64,000 nucleotides of DNA from Candidatus Dechloromonas phosphoritropha (GTDB taxonomy: Bacteria; Pseudomonadota; Gammaproteobacteria; Burkholderiales; Rhodocyclaceae). The notes under the pieces were generated by a model that had not been told where the DNA came from, did no database searches, and worked only from the letters and a program-made list of their open reading frames with translations. The position numbers and the translations under genes are program-made. Shown here piece after piece: positions 36,789-48,244 of the stretch (position 1 is the first letter of the stretch; each line of letters begins with the position of its first letter). The stretch lies in the NCBI GenBank assembly GCA_016722705.1, contig JADKGN010000004.1, forward strand, positions 2,604,001 to 2,668,000. The letters are read 5' to 3'.

Positions 36789-37600
36789 ATGACGATGACC
36801 GCGGATTCTCCTGGTGCGCGAGAGCGCCCCGTGACGCTCGTTGCAGCTGACAGCTATCGCTTGGGTGCCCGGCGCCATGAGGCGATCGTGCCGGGGCGAG
36901 CTGATAGTGGCCGGGGCAACCGGGGTGCCACAGCATTTTTACCGGCGTTTCGCCGAGTACGCGAGCGCGCGCGTCTTCGAGATGGACTATCTGGACTGGG
37001 CCACGCTCGATCTGGCAGCCGCCGTCGATACCATAAGCGAGAATGGCTTGCCGCTGTTCAGGTCGGGCATTCGTTCGGCGGGCACGCATTTGGCTTGCTG
37101 CCCAATCACGAGCGGATCGATCGCCTTTATACCTTCGGCACCGGCGCCGGATGGCACGGCTGGATGCCTCCCCTGGAGCAATTGCGGGTACTCGCCATGT
37201 GGCGAGTCGTCGGTCTGGCGATCATCAGCTGGAAGGGCTATCTTGCCTGGAGCCGTCTTGGCCTCGGTGAAGATCTGCCGCTGGGCGTCTATCGGCAGTG
37301 GCGACGCTGGTGCCGCTTTCCACAATATTTCCTCGATGACCCGGCGATGGCGCAGTTTACCGAGCGTATCGGCGGAGTTAGGACGCCGATCGTCGCCGCC
37401 AACTCGTTCGACGATCGCAGGGCTTCCTCACGTTCGCGCGATGCCTTTATGACCGGCTACCGCAACACCGACTGGCAGGCAGTGGACCTCGACCACGGGC
37501 GGGAAGGCCTGCGCGGAATCGGGCACATGGCAACAGTTTCAATTCGGGACGCGGCGAGGCCCTGGAAATGCATATACCGACGCAATAACCGGCCACCGTG
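36789..37600 (+). pseudogene. Decayed alpha/beta-hydrolase
   Basis: An alpha/beta-hydrolase can be assembled only by changing frame about three times: ERPVTLVAAD near 36825, then GELIVAGATGVPQHFYRRFAE in a second frame (36893-36960), MDYLDWATLDLAAAVDT to about 37058, then the nucleophile elbow VGHSFGGHAFG and the long segment RIDRLYTFGTGAGWHGWMPP up to about 37530, and finally FQFGTRRG in a further frame. A deletion near 36970 is also likely. It lies divergent to the decayed ligase; both seem to have lost function together. Confidence 0.65.
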
Positions 37601-37648
37601 TTTTAATAGCCATCCGCCCACCTATTTATAGTTCCCAACTCGATATCC

Positions 37649-39766
37649 ATGTCAGCAGCACTTTTTCCCCGCACCCCGCCACTCGCTGATTGCGACCTGG
37701 AGAGAAGCCGTGCCCGCATCCTTGACTATTTTCACCGGACTTTCGACCGCTACGAGCAGTTGTTCGAGGTCCTGACTTGTGACGAAGCGTATTTCGAAAA
37801 GCCAATTGCCCTGCGTCACCCGCTGATCTTCTACTTCGGCCACACCGCAACCTTCTTCATCAACAAGCTGCTGCTGGCCGGCATGCTCAAGGAACGGATC
37901 AATCCCCGTTTCGAGTCGATGTTCGCCATCGGGGTCGATGAAATGAGCTGGGACGACCTCAATGAAGCCAATTACGAGTGGCCGACCGTTGCCGAGATCA
38001 AGGCCTATCGCGACCGGGTGCGCGGCGCGGTCGACGCGATCATCCGCAGTGCGCCGCTGACCCTGCCGATCGACTGGGAGAACCCGTGGTGGGTGATTGT
38101 GATGGGCATCGAGCACGAGCGGATTCATCTCGAGACCTCGTCGGTACTGATTCGTCAGCACCGCCTCGACTATGTGCGCCCGCATCCGGCTTGGGCGCCG
38201 TGCGGCCTCTCCGGTGCGCAGCCGGACAACCGGCTGGTGGACATACCGGCCGGTGATGTGCGTCTCGGCAAGGCGTTTGCGGACGCCACCTATGGCTGGG
38301 ATAACGAATATGGCGAACACCATGCTGCCGTGCCGGCCTTCAAGGCGGCGCGCCATCTGGTATCCAACGGCGAGTTTCTGTCTTTCGTTGAAGCTGGGGG
38401 CTACGAGGATGACAGCCTTTGGAGCGAAGAAGGCAGGGCCTGGAAGCGATTCGCCAGAGCGCACCATCCGACATTCTGGCGTCTTGAGCCCGATGGCTGG
38501 CAGTTGCGTTTGCTGACGCAGTTCGTCGACATGCCCTGGGACTGGCCGGTCGAAAGCAATTTACACGAGGCCAGCGCCTTCTGCCGGTGGAAGGCGCGGA
38601 CCAGCGGCGCGACGGTCCGCCTGCCGAGCGAGGACGAGTGGTATCGCCTGCTCGCCGTGTCCGGGCTGGACGAGTTGCCCGACGACGCGCCGGCTGCCGC
38701 CAATATCCACCTCGACCATTGGGCGTCGTCGTGCCCGGTCAATACCTTTGCCCACGGGCCCTTGTTCGATGTGGTCGGCAACGTCTGGCAATGGACCGAA
38801 ACGCCGATCCATCCGTTCGACGGCTTCCGGGTGCACCCGATCTACGATGATTTCACGACGCCAACCTTCGACGAGCGCCACAACCTGATCAAGGGCGGTT
38901 CGTGGATATCCTGCGGCAACGAGGCACGGCACGCGGCGCGTTACGCCTTCCGTCGGCACTTCTTCCAGCATGCCGGCTTTCGCTACGTGGTCGCTGAGCC
39001 TTTGGCCGCACGGCCCGTATCGCAATACGAAACCGACCGTCTGGTTTCCGAATACGCCGAGTTCCATTACGGTGACGAATACTTCGGCGTGCCGAATTTC
39101 CCCCGTGCCGTCGTCGAACTGGCGATTGCGGCCATGGCCGGGCGGCCGGCGCACAAGGCCCTCGACCTCGGGTGCGCCACCGGCCGGGCAAGCTTCGAAC
39201 TGGCCAGGCATTTCGACCAAGTCACCGGGCTTGATTTTTCGGCGCGCTTCATCGGGGTCGGCGTGCAAATGGCAACGCAAGGCAGCCTGCGGTACACCCT
39301 GGTCGATGAGGGAGAACTGGTCTCGTACCATGAACGGCGCCTGGTTGACCTCGGTCTTGAAGCGGTGCGCGCCAAGGTCGATTTCGTCCAGGGCGACGCC
39401 TGCAACCTGAAACCGATCCATGCCGAATACGACCTGATTGTGGCGGCCAACCTGATCGACCGCCTGCACAGCCCGCGCAAGTTGCTCGAAAGCATCCATG
39501 CCCAGATCAAGCCTGGCGGACTGCTCGTGATCACCTCGCCCTATACCTGGCTCGAGGACCACACGGCGCGTGCAGAATGGATTGGCGGTTTCAAGAAGGA
39601 CGGCGAGAACTTCACCACGCTCGACGGGTTGAAGGCGATATTGGGTAAGCATTTCCGCCTGCGCGGCGAACCTCGGGCTGTGCCCTTCGTGATCCGCGAA
39701 ACGCGCCGCAAATTCCAGCACACCCTGGCCGAGGCAACGATCTGGGAGCGGGCGGATCGGAAATGA
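37649..39766 (+). CDS. ovoA: 5-histidylcysteine sulfoxide synthase / methyltransferase OvoA (ovothiol biosynthesis)
   Basis: OvoA is a mononuclear iron enzyme that joins cysteine sulphoxide to histidine C5 with O2; its methyltransferase domain then modifies the thiohistidine toward ovothiol A. The 705-residue protein has an N-terminal DinB-like domain (residues 15-170) with the His cluster FGHTATFF and MGIEHERIHLE as iron ligands, a central formylglycine-synthase-like domain (190-450, VSNGEFLSFVEAGGYED, VGNVWQWTETP, LIKGGSW) and a C-terminal SAM methyltransferase (470-700, ALDLGCATGRASFELA). All three domains appear intact. It stands alone, with pseudogenes upstream and the N-ATPase operon downstream. 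Confidence 0.9.
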   Translation: MSAALFPRTPPLADCDLERSRARILDYFHRTFDRYEQLFEVLTCDEAYFEKPIALRHPLIFYFGHTATFFINKLLLAGMLKERINPRFESMFAIGVDEMSWDDLNEANYEWPTVAEIKAYRDRVRGAVDAIIRSAPLTLPIDWENPWWVIVMGIEHERIHLETSSVLIRQHRLDYVRPHPAWAPCGLSGAQPDNRLVDIPAGDVRLGKAFADATYGWDNEYGEHHAAVPAFKAARHLVSNGEFLSFVEAGGYEDDSLWSEEGRAWKRFARAHHPTFWRLEPDGWQLRLLTQFVDMPWDWPVESNLHEASAFCRWKARTSGATVRLPSEDEWYRLLAVSGLDELPDDAPAAANIHLDHWASSCPVNTFAHGPLFDVVGNVWQWTETPIHPFDGFRVHPIYDDFTTPTFDERHNLIKGGSWISCGNEARHAARYAFRRHFFQHAGFRYVVAEPLAARPVSQYETDRLVSEYAEFHYGDEYFGVPNFPRAVVELAIAAMAGRPAHKALDLGCATGRASFELARHFDQVTGLDFSARFIGVGVQMATQGSLRYTLVDEGELVSYHERRLVDLGLEAVRAKVDFVQGDACNLKPIHAEYDLIVAANLIDRLHSPRKLLESIHAQIKPGGLLVITSPYTWLEDHTARAEWIGGFKKDGENFTTLDGLKAILGKHFRLRGEPRAVPFVIRETRRKFQHTLAEATIWERADRK

Positions 39767-39889
39767 TCGAGGAGGCCGGCCGGTTGTATTCGTCGTTTTC
39801 GGTGTTGGAAGGCCCGACGGCGATGGATGAGCAATGGACCGGTCGTGTGCGGTGACGTATTTTTTCTCGCTTTCAATACGGAGCACCCC

Positions 39890-41509
<1,620 letters not shown>

Positions 41510-41510
<1 letters not shown>

Positions 41511-41914
41511 TGAGCCGATCCTTCACCTTGCACCTGCAGAGCGCCTCCTGCCACGAGCGTATCGCGGAGGTCGCCAGTTTTGTCGGCCAGGACGCCAGCG
41601 GCAGTTTCGGCGTTCTCCCCGGGCGGGCGGACTTCATGACCGTCCTCGACTACGGCCTGGCGCGCTTCCGCCTGTTGGAGGGTGGCTGGCAGTATCTGGC
41701 CTGTCCGGGCGCCGTCCTTTCCTTTGCCGACGACCAGCTTTTCCTCAATACTCGGCGTTATCTGCGGGACGACGACTATGACAGGGTGTTGCATCTGCTT
41801 ACCGGCCAACTGGCCGATGAAGAAAAGGCGCTCAAGGCGGTCAAGGACAACCTCCAGCGGCTGGAACAGGAGTTGTTCCGGCGCCTGCGCCAACTCGACC
41901 GGTGGCCGGCATGA
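41510..41914 (+). CDS. atpC: N-type ATPase subunit epsilon
   Basis: The 134-residue protein has a beta-sandwich domain (GSFGVLPGRADFMTVLDYGLARF) and a helical C-terminal hairpin (LADEEKALKAVKDNLQRLEQELFRRL). The ATG overlaps the atpD stop by one base. Epsilon couples rotation and can inhibit hydrolysis. Confidence 0.88.
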
Positions 41915-42183
41915 ATGACGAAAAGTGGCGCAGCGAGGTCGGGCGTGACGCGGCGAGACTCAAGGTCGCCGAGCATGAACGCCGTTCGCTGCTGGCGCAG
42001 ACGGTTTATCTCGGCACCTTGTCGGTGCTCTTCCTAGTGCCACTGATTGGCGGCGCCTACCTGGGTCGCTGGCTGGATGGGCTGAGCGAGGGATATTCCG
42101 TGCGCTGGACCATCAACCTGATCATTCTCGGTCTGGCGGTCGGGGTGTTCAACGTATACGTCTTCATCCGGAAATATTGGTGA
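41911..42183 (+). CDS. atpQ: N-type ATPase accessory membrane protein AtpQ (AtpI/AtpZ-like)
   Basis: The 90-residue protein has a charged N-terminus and two helices (VYLGTLSVLFLVPLIGGAYLGRWLD and WTINLIILGLAVGVFNVYVFI), as in the AtpI/AtpZ group. In N-ATPase operons this gene follows atpC. Start and stop both overlap the neighbours (ATGA, TGATG). The companion atpR, expected next, is not found. Confidence 0.8.
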   Translation: MNDEKWRSEVGRDAARLKVAEHERRSLLAQTVYLGTLSVLFLVPLIGGAYLGRWLDGLSEGYSVRWTINLIILGLAVGVFNVYVFIRKYW

Positions 42184-42881
42184 TGGAGACTCTGGGCATC
42201 GTCTTCAATGTCGGCCCTTTCGGCATCACCCGCACGGTGGTCACCACGTGGGGCATCATGCTGGTTCTCGGTCTGGGCAGTTGGCTAGTGACCCGCCGGC
42301 TCTCCGTAGACCAGCCCGGTTTACCGCAGAGTGCCGTGGAAGGAGCCGTGCAGGCGGTTGAAGCCGCCATCGCCGTGGTTCTGCCCGAGCGTGCCGAACT
42401 GCTGCTGCCCTTTGTCGGCACTTTGTGGTTGTTCATAGCCGTCGCCAATCTTGCCGGACTGATCCCCGGCCTGCATGGTCCGACCGGCGATCTGTCCACT
42501 ACCGCCGCCCTGGCGATCCTGGTCTTCCTCTCAGTGCATTGGTATGGCATACGCAGCGCCGGGCTTGGCAGCTACCTGCGCCACTATCTTGCCCCCAGTC
42601 CAATCCTGTTGCCCTTCCATCTGATCGGCGAACTGTCGCGCACCCTGGCGCTTGCCGTGCGTCTGTTCGGCAACATCATGAGCCTGGAAATGGCTGCCCT
42701 CCTGGTTCTTCTGGTAGCCGGACTGCTCGTCCCCGTGCCCCTGCTGATGCTCCACGTCGTTGAAGCGCTGGTTCAGGCTTACATCTTCGGCATGCTCGCG
42801 CTGATTTACATTGCCGGCGGCATGCAGTCCCAGGTTGCCCAAGAATCCCCTTCTGCGAAAGAGAAAGGAAGCACGACATGA
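42183..42881 (+). CDS. atpB: N-type ATPase subunit a
   Basis: This is the stator channel subunit, 232 residues with five or six helices. The essential Arg is in LALAVRLFGNIMSLEMAA, and VEALVQAYIFGMLALIYIAGG is the last conserved helix. The start overlaps the atpQ stop, and the end overlaps atpE by 4 bases. Confidence 0.92.
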   Translation: METLGIVFNVGPFGITRTVVTTWGIMLVLGLGSWLVTRRLSVDQPGLPQSAVEGAVQAVEAAIAVVLPERAELLLPFVGTLWLFIAVANLAGLIPGLHGPTGDLSTTAALAILVFLSVHWYGIRSAGLGSYLRHYLAPSPILLPFHLIGELSRTLALAVRLFGNIMSLEMAALLVLLVAGLLVPVPLLMLHVVEALVQAYIFGMLALIYIAGGMQSQVAQESPSAKEKGSTT

Positions 42882-43144
42882 GCGACATGAACTGGTTTGT
42901 CCTGATTTCAACGGTGGCGGCGGCCCTGGCCATTGCACTGGGTGTCATATTCCCGGCCCTGGCAATGGGCAAGGCCATCGCCCAGGCCCTGGAGTCGTTG
43001 GCACGCCAGCCGGAGGCGGAGAAATCCATCACCCGTACCCTGTTCATCGGCCTGGCAATGATCGAATCCCTGGCCATCTATGTGCTCGTGATCGTCCTCA
43101 TCATCCTCTTCCGCAATCCGCTGCTCGAATACCTGCTCAAGTAA
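42878..43144 (+). CDS. atpE: N-type ATPase subunit c
   Basis: The 88-residue rotor-ring subunit has two helices joined by the loop LARQPEAEKS. The ion-binding helix reads LAMIESLAIYVLV, with Glu followed by Ser and a Tyr five residues on, the arrangement once used to predict Na+ binding in N-ATPases. The first-helix Gln of classical Na+ rings is not at the aligned position (Met), so the coupling ion cannot be decided from this sequence. Confidence 0.92.
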   Translation: MSDMNWFVLISTVAAALAIALGVIFPALAMGKAIAQALESLARQPEAEKSITRTLFIGLAMIESLAIYVLVIVLIILFRNPLLEYLLK

Positions 43145-43152
43145 GGCCTGTC

Positions 43153-43902
43153 ATGCGGATCGAGTGGACCACCTTCGCTTTCGAGATCATCAATTTCCTG
43201 GCGCTGGTCTGGATACTCAAGCGCTTTCTCTATCGGCCGGTACTCGATACCCTGGCCCGGCGCCGGGCGGGCGTCGAGCGTACCCTGGCCGAGGCCGGAG
43301 AGATCGAGGCACGGGCGAAGGCTCTGCAGGCCCGGTACGAAAGCCGGCTGGCCGACTGGGAGAAGGAAAGGACCAGGGCCAGGGAGCAACTGGATGCGGA
43401 TCTGGCGCAGGAGCGGGTGCGGCAGATGCAGGCCCTGACCAGGATCCTCGCCGAGGAGCGGGCGCGGAATGCCGCGGTCGACGCCCATAAACTGCAGGAA
43501 ATCGAGCGTGCACAGGAGGTCCGTGCGATGGCTCAAGCCCGGCGATTCACCGCAACCTTGCTGGGCCGACTGGCCGACCCCGCAGTCGAGGCGCGCCTGG
43601 TTGATCTTCTCCTGAAAGACTGGGAGTCGCTGCCGGAGGCGGAACTCGTGGGCTTGCGGACCGCCGCGGCGACCAAGGACGTCGGGATTGTCGTGACCAG
43701 CGCATTTGCGCTTGTACCGGAGCAGCGTCAGCGGATCACGGCGGCACTCGCGGGCAAGCTGGGCCAGGACATTGCCATGGCCTTCGGTGAGGACAGGCAG
43801 TTGCTCTCGGGCTTGCGCCTGTCGCTCGGCCCTTGGCGCCTGCATCTGAACTTCGCTGACGAACTGGCCGCCTTTGCGGCGTCCTCGAATCATGTCGACT
43901 GA
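43153..43902 (+). CDS. atpF: N-type ATPase subunit b with delta-like C-terminus
   Basis: The 249-residue protein has an N-terminal helix ([20 protein letters not shown]), a long charged coiled coil (residues 35-150) and a C-terminal domain ([23 protein letters not shown]) that resembles the end of subunit delta. No separate atpH is present, so this b-delta fusion serves as the whole peripheral stalk, as in other N-ATPases. The ATG at 43153 lies 8 bp after atpE. Confidence 0.88.
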   Translation: MRIEWTTFAFEIINFLALVWILKRFLYRPVLDTLARRRAGVERTLAEAGEIEARAKALQARYESRLADWEKERTRAREQLDADLAQERVRQMQALTRILAEERARNAAVDAHKLQEIERAQEVRAMAQARRFTATLLGRLADPAVEARLVDLLLKDWESLPEAELVGLRTAAATKDVGIVVTSAFALVPEQRQRITAALAGKLGQDIAMAFGEDRQLLSGLRLSLGPWRLHLNFADELAAFAASSNHVD

Positions 43903-45394
43903 CTCGGCGGCCTTCTCGCCCCTATCCCGCCAGTCGGACTGGCTGGACGGCTACGACTTCCGCCTGCGGATGGCCGAACAGGGAAGGGTGGTCGCGGTCG
44001 GCGATGGAATCGCCTGGGTCGAGGGGTTGCCTTCTGCGGCCATGGACGAGGTTCTGCGCTTCGCCGATGGCAGCCGCGGCCTGGTCTTCCATCTGGGCAG
44101 TGCTCGTGTCGGCGCGATACTCCTCAGCCAGGGCAGCGGTCAGCAAGGGCTGACCGCGGGCACGGCGGCGTTCCTCAGTGGCCACCATCTGGAGATCGGC
44201 GTCGGTGACGCCTATCTTGGCCGGGTTGTCGACCCGATGGGGAGGCCCCTCGATGCCGGGGTGGTAATCCAGACAACTTCCCGGCGACCGCTGGAGCCAG
44301 ACTCGCCACCGATCATCGCACGCGATTTCGTCAATCGCCCCCTGGTTTCCGGCGGCAAGATGGTCGATACGATGATCCCGATCGGCAAGGGCCAGCGCCA
44401 ATTAATCATCGGCGATGCCGGCACCGGCAAGAGTGCTCTGGCCCTCGACGCGATCGTTGCCCAGAAGGGTCGCGACGTCCTCTGCGTCTATGTGCTTATC
44501 AGCCAGAAGCGCTCGGCCGTGGTGGCGACGGTTGAAACCCTGCGTCGGACGGGCGCCCTTGATTTCACCTGCGTGGTCGTCGCCGAGGCTACGGCCCTGC
44601 CGGGCCTGAAATACATCGCGCCCTTTGCCGGTTGCGCGCTGGCCGAAGGCTGGATGTATGCGGGGCGGGATGTGCTGGTGGTGTACGACGATCTCACCAC
44701 GCACGCCCGCGCCTATCGCGAGCTTTCCCTGCTGCTGCGCCGGCCACCGGGGCGCGAGGCCTACCCCGGCGATATTTTCTTCCTGCACTCGCGCCTGCTC
44801 GAGCGTTCGACCTGTCTGGCCTCCCAATACGGTGGCGGCAGCATGACGGCGCTGCCGCTGGTCGAAACCGAACAGGGCGAAATTGCCGCCTACATTCCGA
44901 CCAACCTGATCTCGATCACCGATGGTCAGGTCTATCTCGACCCGCGTCTGTTCGCCGCTGGGTTCCTGCCGGCAATCGACGTCACGCGCTCGGTTTCGCG
45001 TATCGGCGGCAAGGCGCAGCATTCGGCCATCAAGGCCGAAGCCGGGCGGATGAAGCTGGATTACCTGCAGTTCCAGGAGTTGGAAATTTTCACCCGCTTC
45101 GGTTCGCGTCTGGAGGCCGGGGTCGAGGCCAAGATCCGGCGCGGCCGGTTGCTGCGCGAGTTGCTCAAACAGGATCGTCTGTGCCCGCTGATGCCGGAAC
45201 AGCACATGGCGTGGCTGATTGCGTACAACGAGGGGCTGTTTGATGGACTGGACAGCATCCTGCTGGCAGAACGGATGGCAATTCTTTTCCGGGCGCTGGC
45301 TGAACGGCCGATCAGCCTCGACGCCCCACGGGAAAGCTGGCTCGCCGCCGTCCGCTCAGGTCTCGAAGGTGCTGGCGGTGAGCCGGAGGCGTGA
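43892..45394 (+). CDS. atpA: N-type ATPase subunit alpha
   Basis: The 500-residue protein has the Walker [16 protein letters not shown] (housekeeping alpha has GDRQTGKT), [44 protein letters not shown], and [18 protein letters not shown] and [10 protein letters not shown] segments of alpha subunits. The start overlaps the end of atpF by 11 bases, and the end overlaps atpG by 17 bases. Confidence 0.92.
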   Translation: MSTDSAAFSPLSRQSDWLDGYDFRLRMAEQGRVVAVGDGIAWVEGLPSAAMDEVLRFADGSRGLVFHLGSARVGAILLSQGSGQQGLTAGTAAFLSGHHLEIGVGDAYLGRVVDPMGRPLDAGVVIQTTSRRPLEPDSPPIIARDFVNRPLVSGGKMVDTMIPIGKGQRQLIIGDAGTGKSALALDAIVAQKGRDVLCVYVLISQKRSAVVATVETLRRTGALDFTCVVVAEATALPGLKYIAPFAGCALAEGWMYAGRDVLVVYDDLTTHARAYRELSLLLRRPPGREAYPGDIFFLHSRLLERSTCLASQYGGGSMTALPLVETEQGEIAAYIPTNLISITDGQVYLDPRLFAAGFLPAIDVTRSVSRIGGKAQHSAIKAEAGRMKLDYLQFQELEIFTRFGSRLEAGVEAKIRRGRLLRELLKQDRLCPLMPEQHMAWLIAYNEGLFDGLDSILLAERMAILFRALAERPISLDAPRESWLAAVRSGLEGAGGEPEA

Positions 45395-46250
45395 GCTTGC
45401 GCGACGCTTGGCGTCGCTGACCGAGATTGCCGGCATCATGTCGGCCATGAAAGGGCTGGCGCTGATGGAAATCCGCGTCCTCCAGGATTTTCTCGCCACC
45501 CAGCGCCGAATGGTGAGCAGCATCGAAACGGCGGCCGCGCGGTTTTTTGCCTGGCATGGTGAACTCGCGGTGACGCCGCCGCCTGGTTCGGAACTCTGCA
45601 TCGTGGTCGGCTCCGAACAGGGCTTTTGCGGCGACTTCAACGAGGTCCTGCTCAATCGCCGGGAGACCGTCTGTACCGGGACTCCGCAAAAGTCGACATG
45701 CCTGATTGTCGGTCACCGCCTGGCCAGCCGCTTTCAAGACACGGCGGCGCCGCTTCTTCAACTCCCGGGCGCCAGCGTGGCGGACGAAGTCCCCAGCGTA
45801 TTGCTGCGGTTGACCGCGGAACTGGGCCATTTCCTGACTTCGGGGGAAATGCGTGGCGGCGGCGTTTCCGTGCTCTACCACTGCGACGCGACGGGCGCGA
45901 TCCGCCTGCGCCGTCTGCTGCCTCTGCGTGACCTGCCGCCTGCGTCTGCCCGCCGCGGCTACCAGCCGGACCTCAATCTTCCTGCCGCGGACTTTCTCGC
46001 GGGTCTTACCCGGCACTATCTCCATGCCGCGCTCAACGAAGTTCTCTACAGCTCGCTACTGGCCGAAAACCGCCAGCGCCATGTCCATATGGATAGCGCC
46101 CTGAACAAACTGAACGAAGACAGCGACCGGCTGCGTCTCGCCTACAATGCCCAGCGCCAGGAAGACATCACCGAGGAAATCGAGGTCATCCTGCTGTCGG
46201 CGGGCATGTTGTCGGAGGAGCCTGTCGGGCAGGGGCAAGGGCCCGGCTGA
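45378..46250 (+). CDS. atpG: N-type ATPase subunit gamma
   Basis: The central shaft, 290 residues. The N-terminal helix ([26 protein letters not shown]) and the C-terminal helix ([31 protein letters not shown]) form the coiled coil; [16 protein letters not shown] is the conserved middle motif. The start is GTG 45378 inside atpA. It ends the operon, which runs atpD-C-Q-B-E-F-A-G with every junction overlapping or within 8 bp. Confidence 0.9.
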   Translation: MSRRRELARRLASLTEIAGIMSAMKGLALMEIRVLQDFLATQRRMVSSIETAAARFFAWHGELAVTPPPGSELCIVVGSEQGFCGDFNEVLLNRRETVCTGTPQKSTCLIVGHRLASRFQDTAAPLLQLPGASVADEVPSVLLRLTAELGHFLTSGEMRGGGVSVLYHCDATGAIRLRRLLPLRDLPPASARRGYQPDLNLPAADFLAGLTRHYLHAALNEVLYSSLLAENRQRHVHMDSALNKLNEDSDRLRLAYNAQRQEDITEEIEVILLSAGMLSEEPVGQGQGPG

Positions 46251-46269
46251 ATTGCCTGCCGCGCGAGCC

Positions 46270-46722
46270 TCAGTCCGCCGCCTGGCGGACCGCGTCCGCC
46301 CAGCAATTGGGTGTTTCGTAAAGGCGAACACGCGCGAGTTGCAGGTGATTCCCGTAGGTGTCGCGGTAGACCGCGTTGAGGCGTTCAAAAGCGATTCTGG
46401 CCAGGTTTTCCGCCGTCGGCACGCGGTCGAGGAGGGCCGTCTTGTGGCCAGGCAGCGACGCGAGGAAATCGACGACGACGGAATCGCCGGAATAGGCCAG
46501 GAAGGCGTGATCCCATGCGTCGACCAGATGTTCCCGCGCCAGTTGCTTGACCTGGGAGAAGTCCATGACCATGCCGTTGGCCGCGTCGCCGGCCTGGTCG
46601 ATGATCTTTCCCGAGAGCGTGATCTCGATGACGTAACGGTGGCCATGCAGGTGACGGCACTGGCTGCGGTGGTCGGGGATGCGGTGGCCCGCATCAAATT
46701 CGAGGCGGCGGGTGATCAACAT
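46270..46722 (-). CDS. queD: 6-carboxy-5,6,7,8-tetrahydropterin synthase
   Basis: QueD converts dihydroneopterin triphosphate to carboxytetrahydropterin for queuosine. The 150-residue protein has the zinc His set (FDAGHRI and CRHLHGHRY), the catalytic Cys just before HLHGH, GMVMDFSQVK, DHAFL and PTAENLA with the pterin-anchoring Glu near the C-terminal LYETPNCWAD. It converges on atpG and diverges from a radical SAM gene. Confidence 0.9.
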   Translation of the reverse strand: MLITRRLEFDAGHRIPDHRSQCRHLHGHRYVIEITLSGKIIDQAGDAANGMVMDFSQVKQLAREHLVDAWDHAFLAYSGDSVVVDFLASLPGHKTALLDRVPTAENLARIAFERLNAVYRDTYGNHLQLARVRLYETPNCWADAVRQAAD

Positions 46723-46766
46723 GGCGGAATCGTCTCGTGAGTGGTCGCGGATTATACAATGGGCGC

Positions 46767-47603
46767 ATGCTGACGATCGAAGACCACCGGCGTGACAGTG
46801 CCGGCCTGCGTTATGTGTATCCCGTGGTTTCCCGCCGCGCCGGTGGCGTCTCGGTGGGCATCAACCTGAATGTAAACAATGCCTGCAACTGGGCCTGCGT
46901 TTACTGCCAGGTCGAGAACCTGACTCGCGGCGGGCCGCCGGCGATCGATCTCGATCTGCTCGAGCGTGAACTGGCGGACTTTCTTGAGGATGTGCTGACG
47001 GGCGATTTCATGGCGCGCGAGGTGCCCGCCGAGGACCGTCGGCTGGTGGACGTGGCATTTTCTGGAAACGGCGAGCCGACCAGCGCCGCCGAGTTTCCCG
47101 AAACGGTTGTGCTGGTCGGGCGCGTCCTCGAGCGGCACGGGCTGGCCGGCAAGCTGCCAGTGCGCCTGATCACCAATGGCAGCCTGCTACATCGCCGGGC
47201 GGTTCAGGAGGGCATTCGCATACTGGGCAAACTGGGCGGGGAAGTCTGGTTCAAGCTCGATCGCGGCACGCCGGCCGAAGTCGCGGCGATCAACGGTGTC
47301 CCCATGGATGCGGACAGGATCCGCAGCAGTCTGGTGCACTGCGCGAGCTTGGCGTCAACCTGGGTCCAGACCTGCTGGTTCGCAATGGACGGTGCGGCCC
47401 CTGATGCTACCGCCCGCGAAGCTTATTGCAACCTGCTCGGACCGGTGGCGACCGATCTGGCCGGGATCCATCTTTACGGACTGGCGCGGCCGTCAATGCA
47501 GGCGGCTGCCCCGCGCCTGCAACGCCTGGGTGCGGATGAGCTCGAGAGTTTCGCCGCCGAAATCCGGAAAAAAACGGGTCTCCGGGTTTCGGTTGCGCCG
47601 TGA
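46767..47603 (+). CDS. Radical SAM protein (COG0731-like Fe-S oxidoreductase)
   Basis: The 278-residue protein has the radical SAM cluster motif NNACNWACVYCQVENL (CxxxCxxC) near residue 45, GNGEPTSAAEFPE as the SAM-binding GGE-like segment, and LITNGSLLHR. It resembles the COG0731 group related to wyosine-type TYW1 rather than QueE. It is divergent from queD, 44 bp apart, so a link to modified-base metabolism is possible but unproven. The start is ATG 46767. Confidence 0.75.
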   Translation: MLTIEDHRRDSAGLRYVYPVVSRRAGGVSVGINLNVNNACNWACVYCQVENLTRGGPPAIDLDLLERELADFLEDVLTGDFMAREVPAEDRRLVDVAFSGNGEPTSAAEFPETVVLVGRVLERHGLAGKLPVRLITNGSLLHRRAVQEGIRILGKLGGEVWFKLDRGTPAEVAAINGVPMDADRIRSSLVHCASLASTWVQTCWFAMDGAAPDATAREAYCNLLGPVATDLAGIHLYGLARPSMQAAAPRLQRLGADELESFAAEIRKKTGLRVSVAP

Positions 47604-47656
47604 CGATTGCTCCCTGTCAACCAGGGGAGTTCCCTCGGGCGCGGTCAACGGCCTTT

Positions 47657-47977
47657 TCAGGCCGGATTCTCGGCTGACTTCTTGCCCTTGCCGTGCGCCG
47701 ATTTCTTCAGTGACTTGTACATCTCCGGTTCCTTGGTCTTCAGATACTCAATGACTTCCCAGTCGCCACGAGTGATCGACGCGATGTCAATCCCTTCGAC
47801 ATGGACCAGGCGCAACAATTCGCGCACCGGCTTCGGCATGTTGCGGCCGCTTTCATAACGCGAACCGCCGCTCTGGGTAACGCCAAGCGTCGACCAGAAC
47901 TGTTGCTGATTGAGTCCGAGTTTGCGCCGAATTTCCCGGGCGTCAATTTTTTCAATGGTAGTGACTTTGGCCATCAT
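47657..47977 (-). CDS. XRE-type helix-turn-helix protein
   Basis: The 106-residue protein has a Cro/XRE HTH (residues 14-62, AREIRRKLGLNQQQFWSTLGVTQSGGSRYESGRNMP) and a Lys-rich tail. GGAG lies five bases before the double ATG. No toxin partner is adjacent: the upstream plus-strand neighbour is a CBS protein. The regulated genes are unknown. Confidence 0.8.
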   Translation of the reverse strand: MMAKVTTIEKIDAREIRRKLGLNQQQFWSTLGVTQSGGSRYESGRNMPKPVRELLRLVHVEGIDIASITRGDWEVIEYLKTKEPEMYKSLKKSAHGKGKKSAENPA

Positions 47978-48244
47978 TCAATCTCCTTTCGCCAGTGTTC
48001 TCAAAATACCCAGACATCCTGACGGTCTATGCCTAAGGTGATACTGGCAATTATATGGGCCAATATGACGTCGGACAAGTGCCAATGCCATAAAGTTTCG
48101 GCAATGTGCGCCGGGGAACCCCAAGCAAATTCGGCGCCCTGATTTTCGATGGTCCGGAAAATCGCCGATACCCGTCCTTCCCCAAACCAGCCGGATGCAC
48201 TAACATCGTCAAGTCCGACAATCCAAACTTTCCGGAGAAACGTC

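Noticed and set aside
38561..39886. 441-codon minus-strand frame
   Set aside because: Antisense of ovoA, whose three domains are intact.
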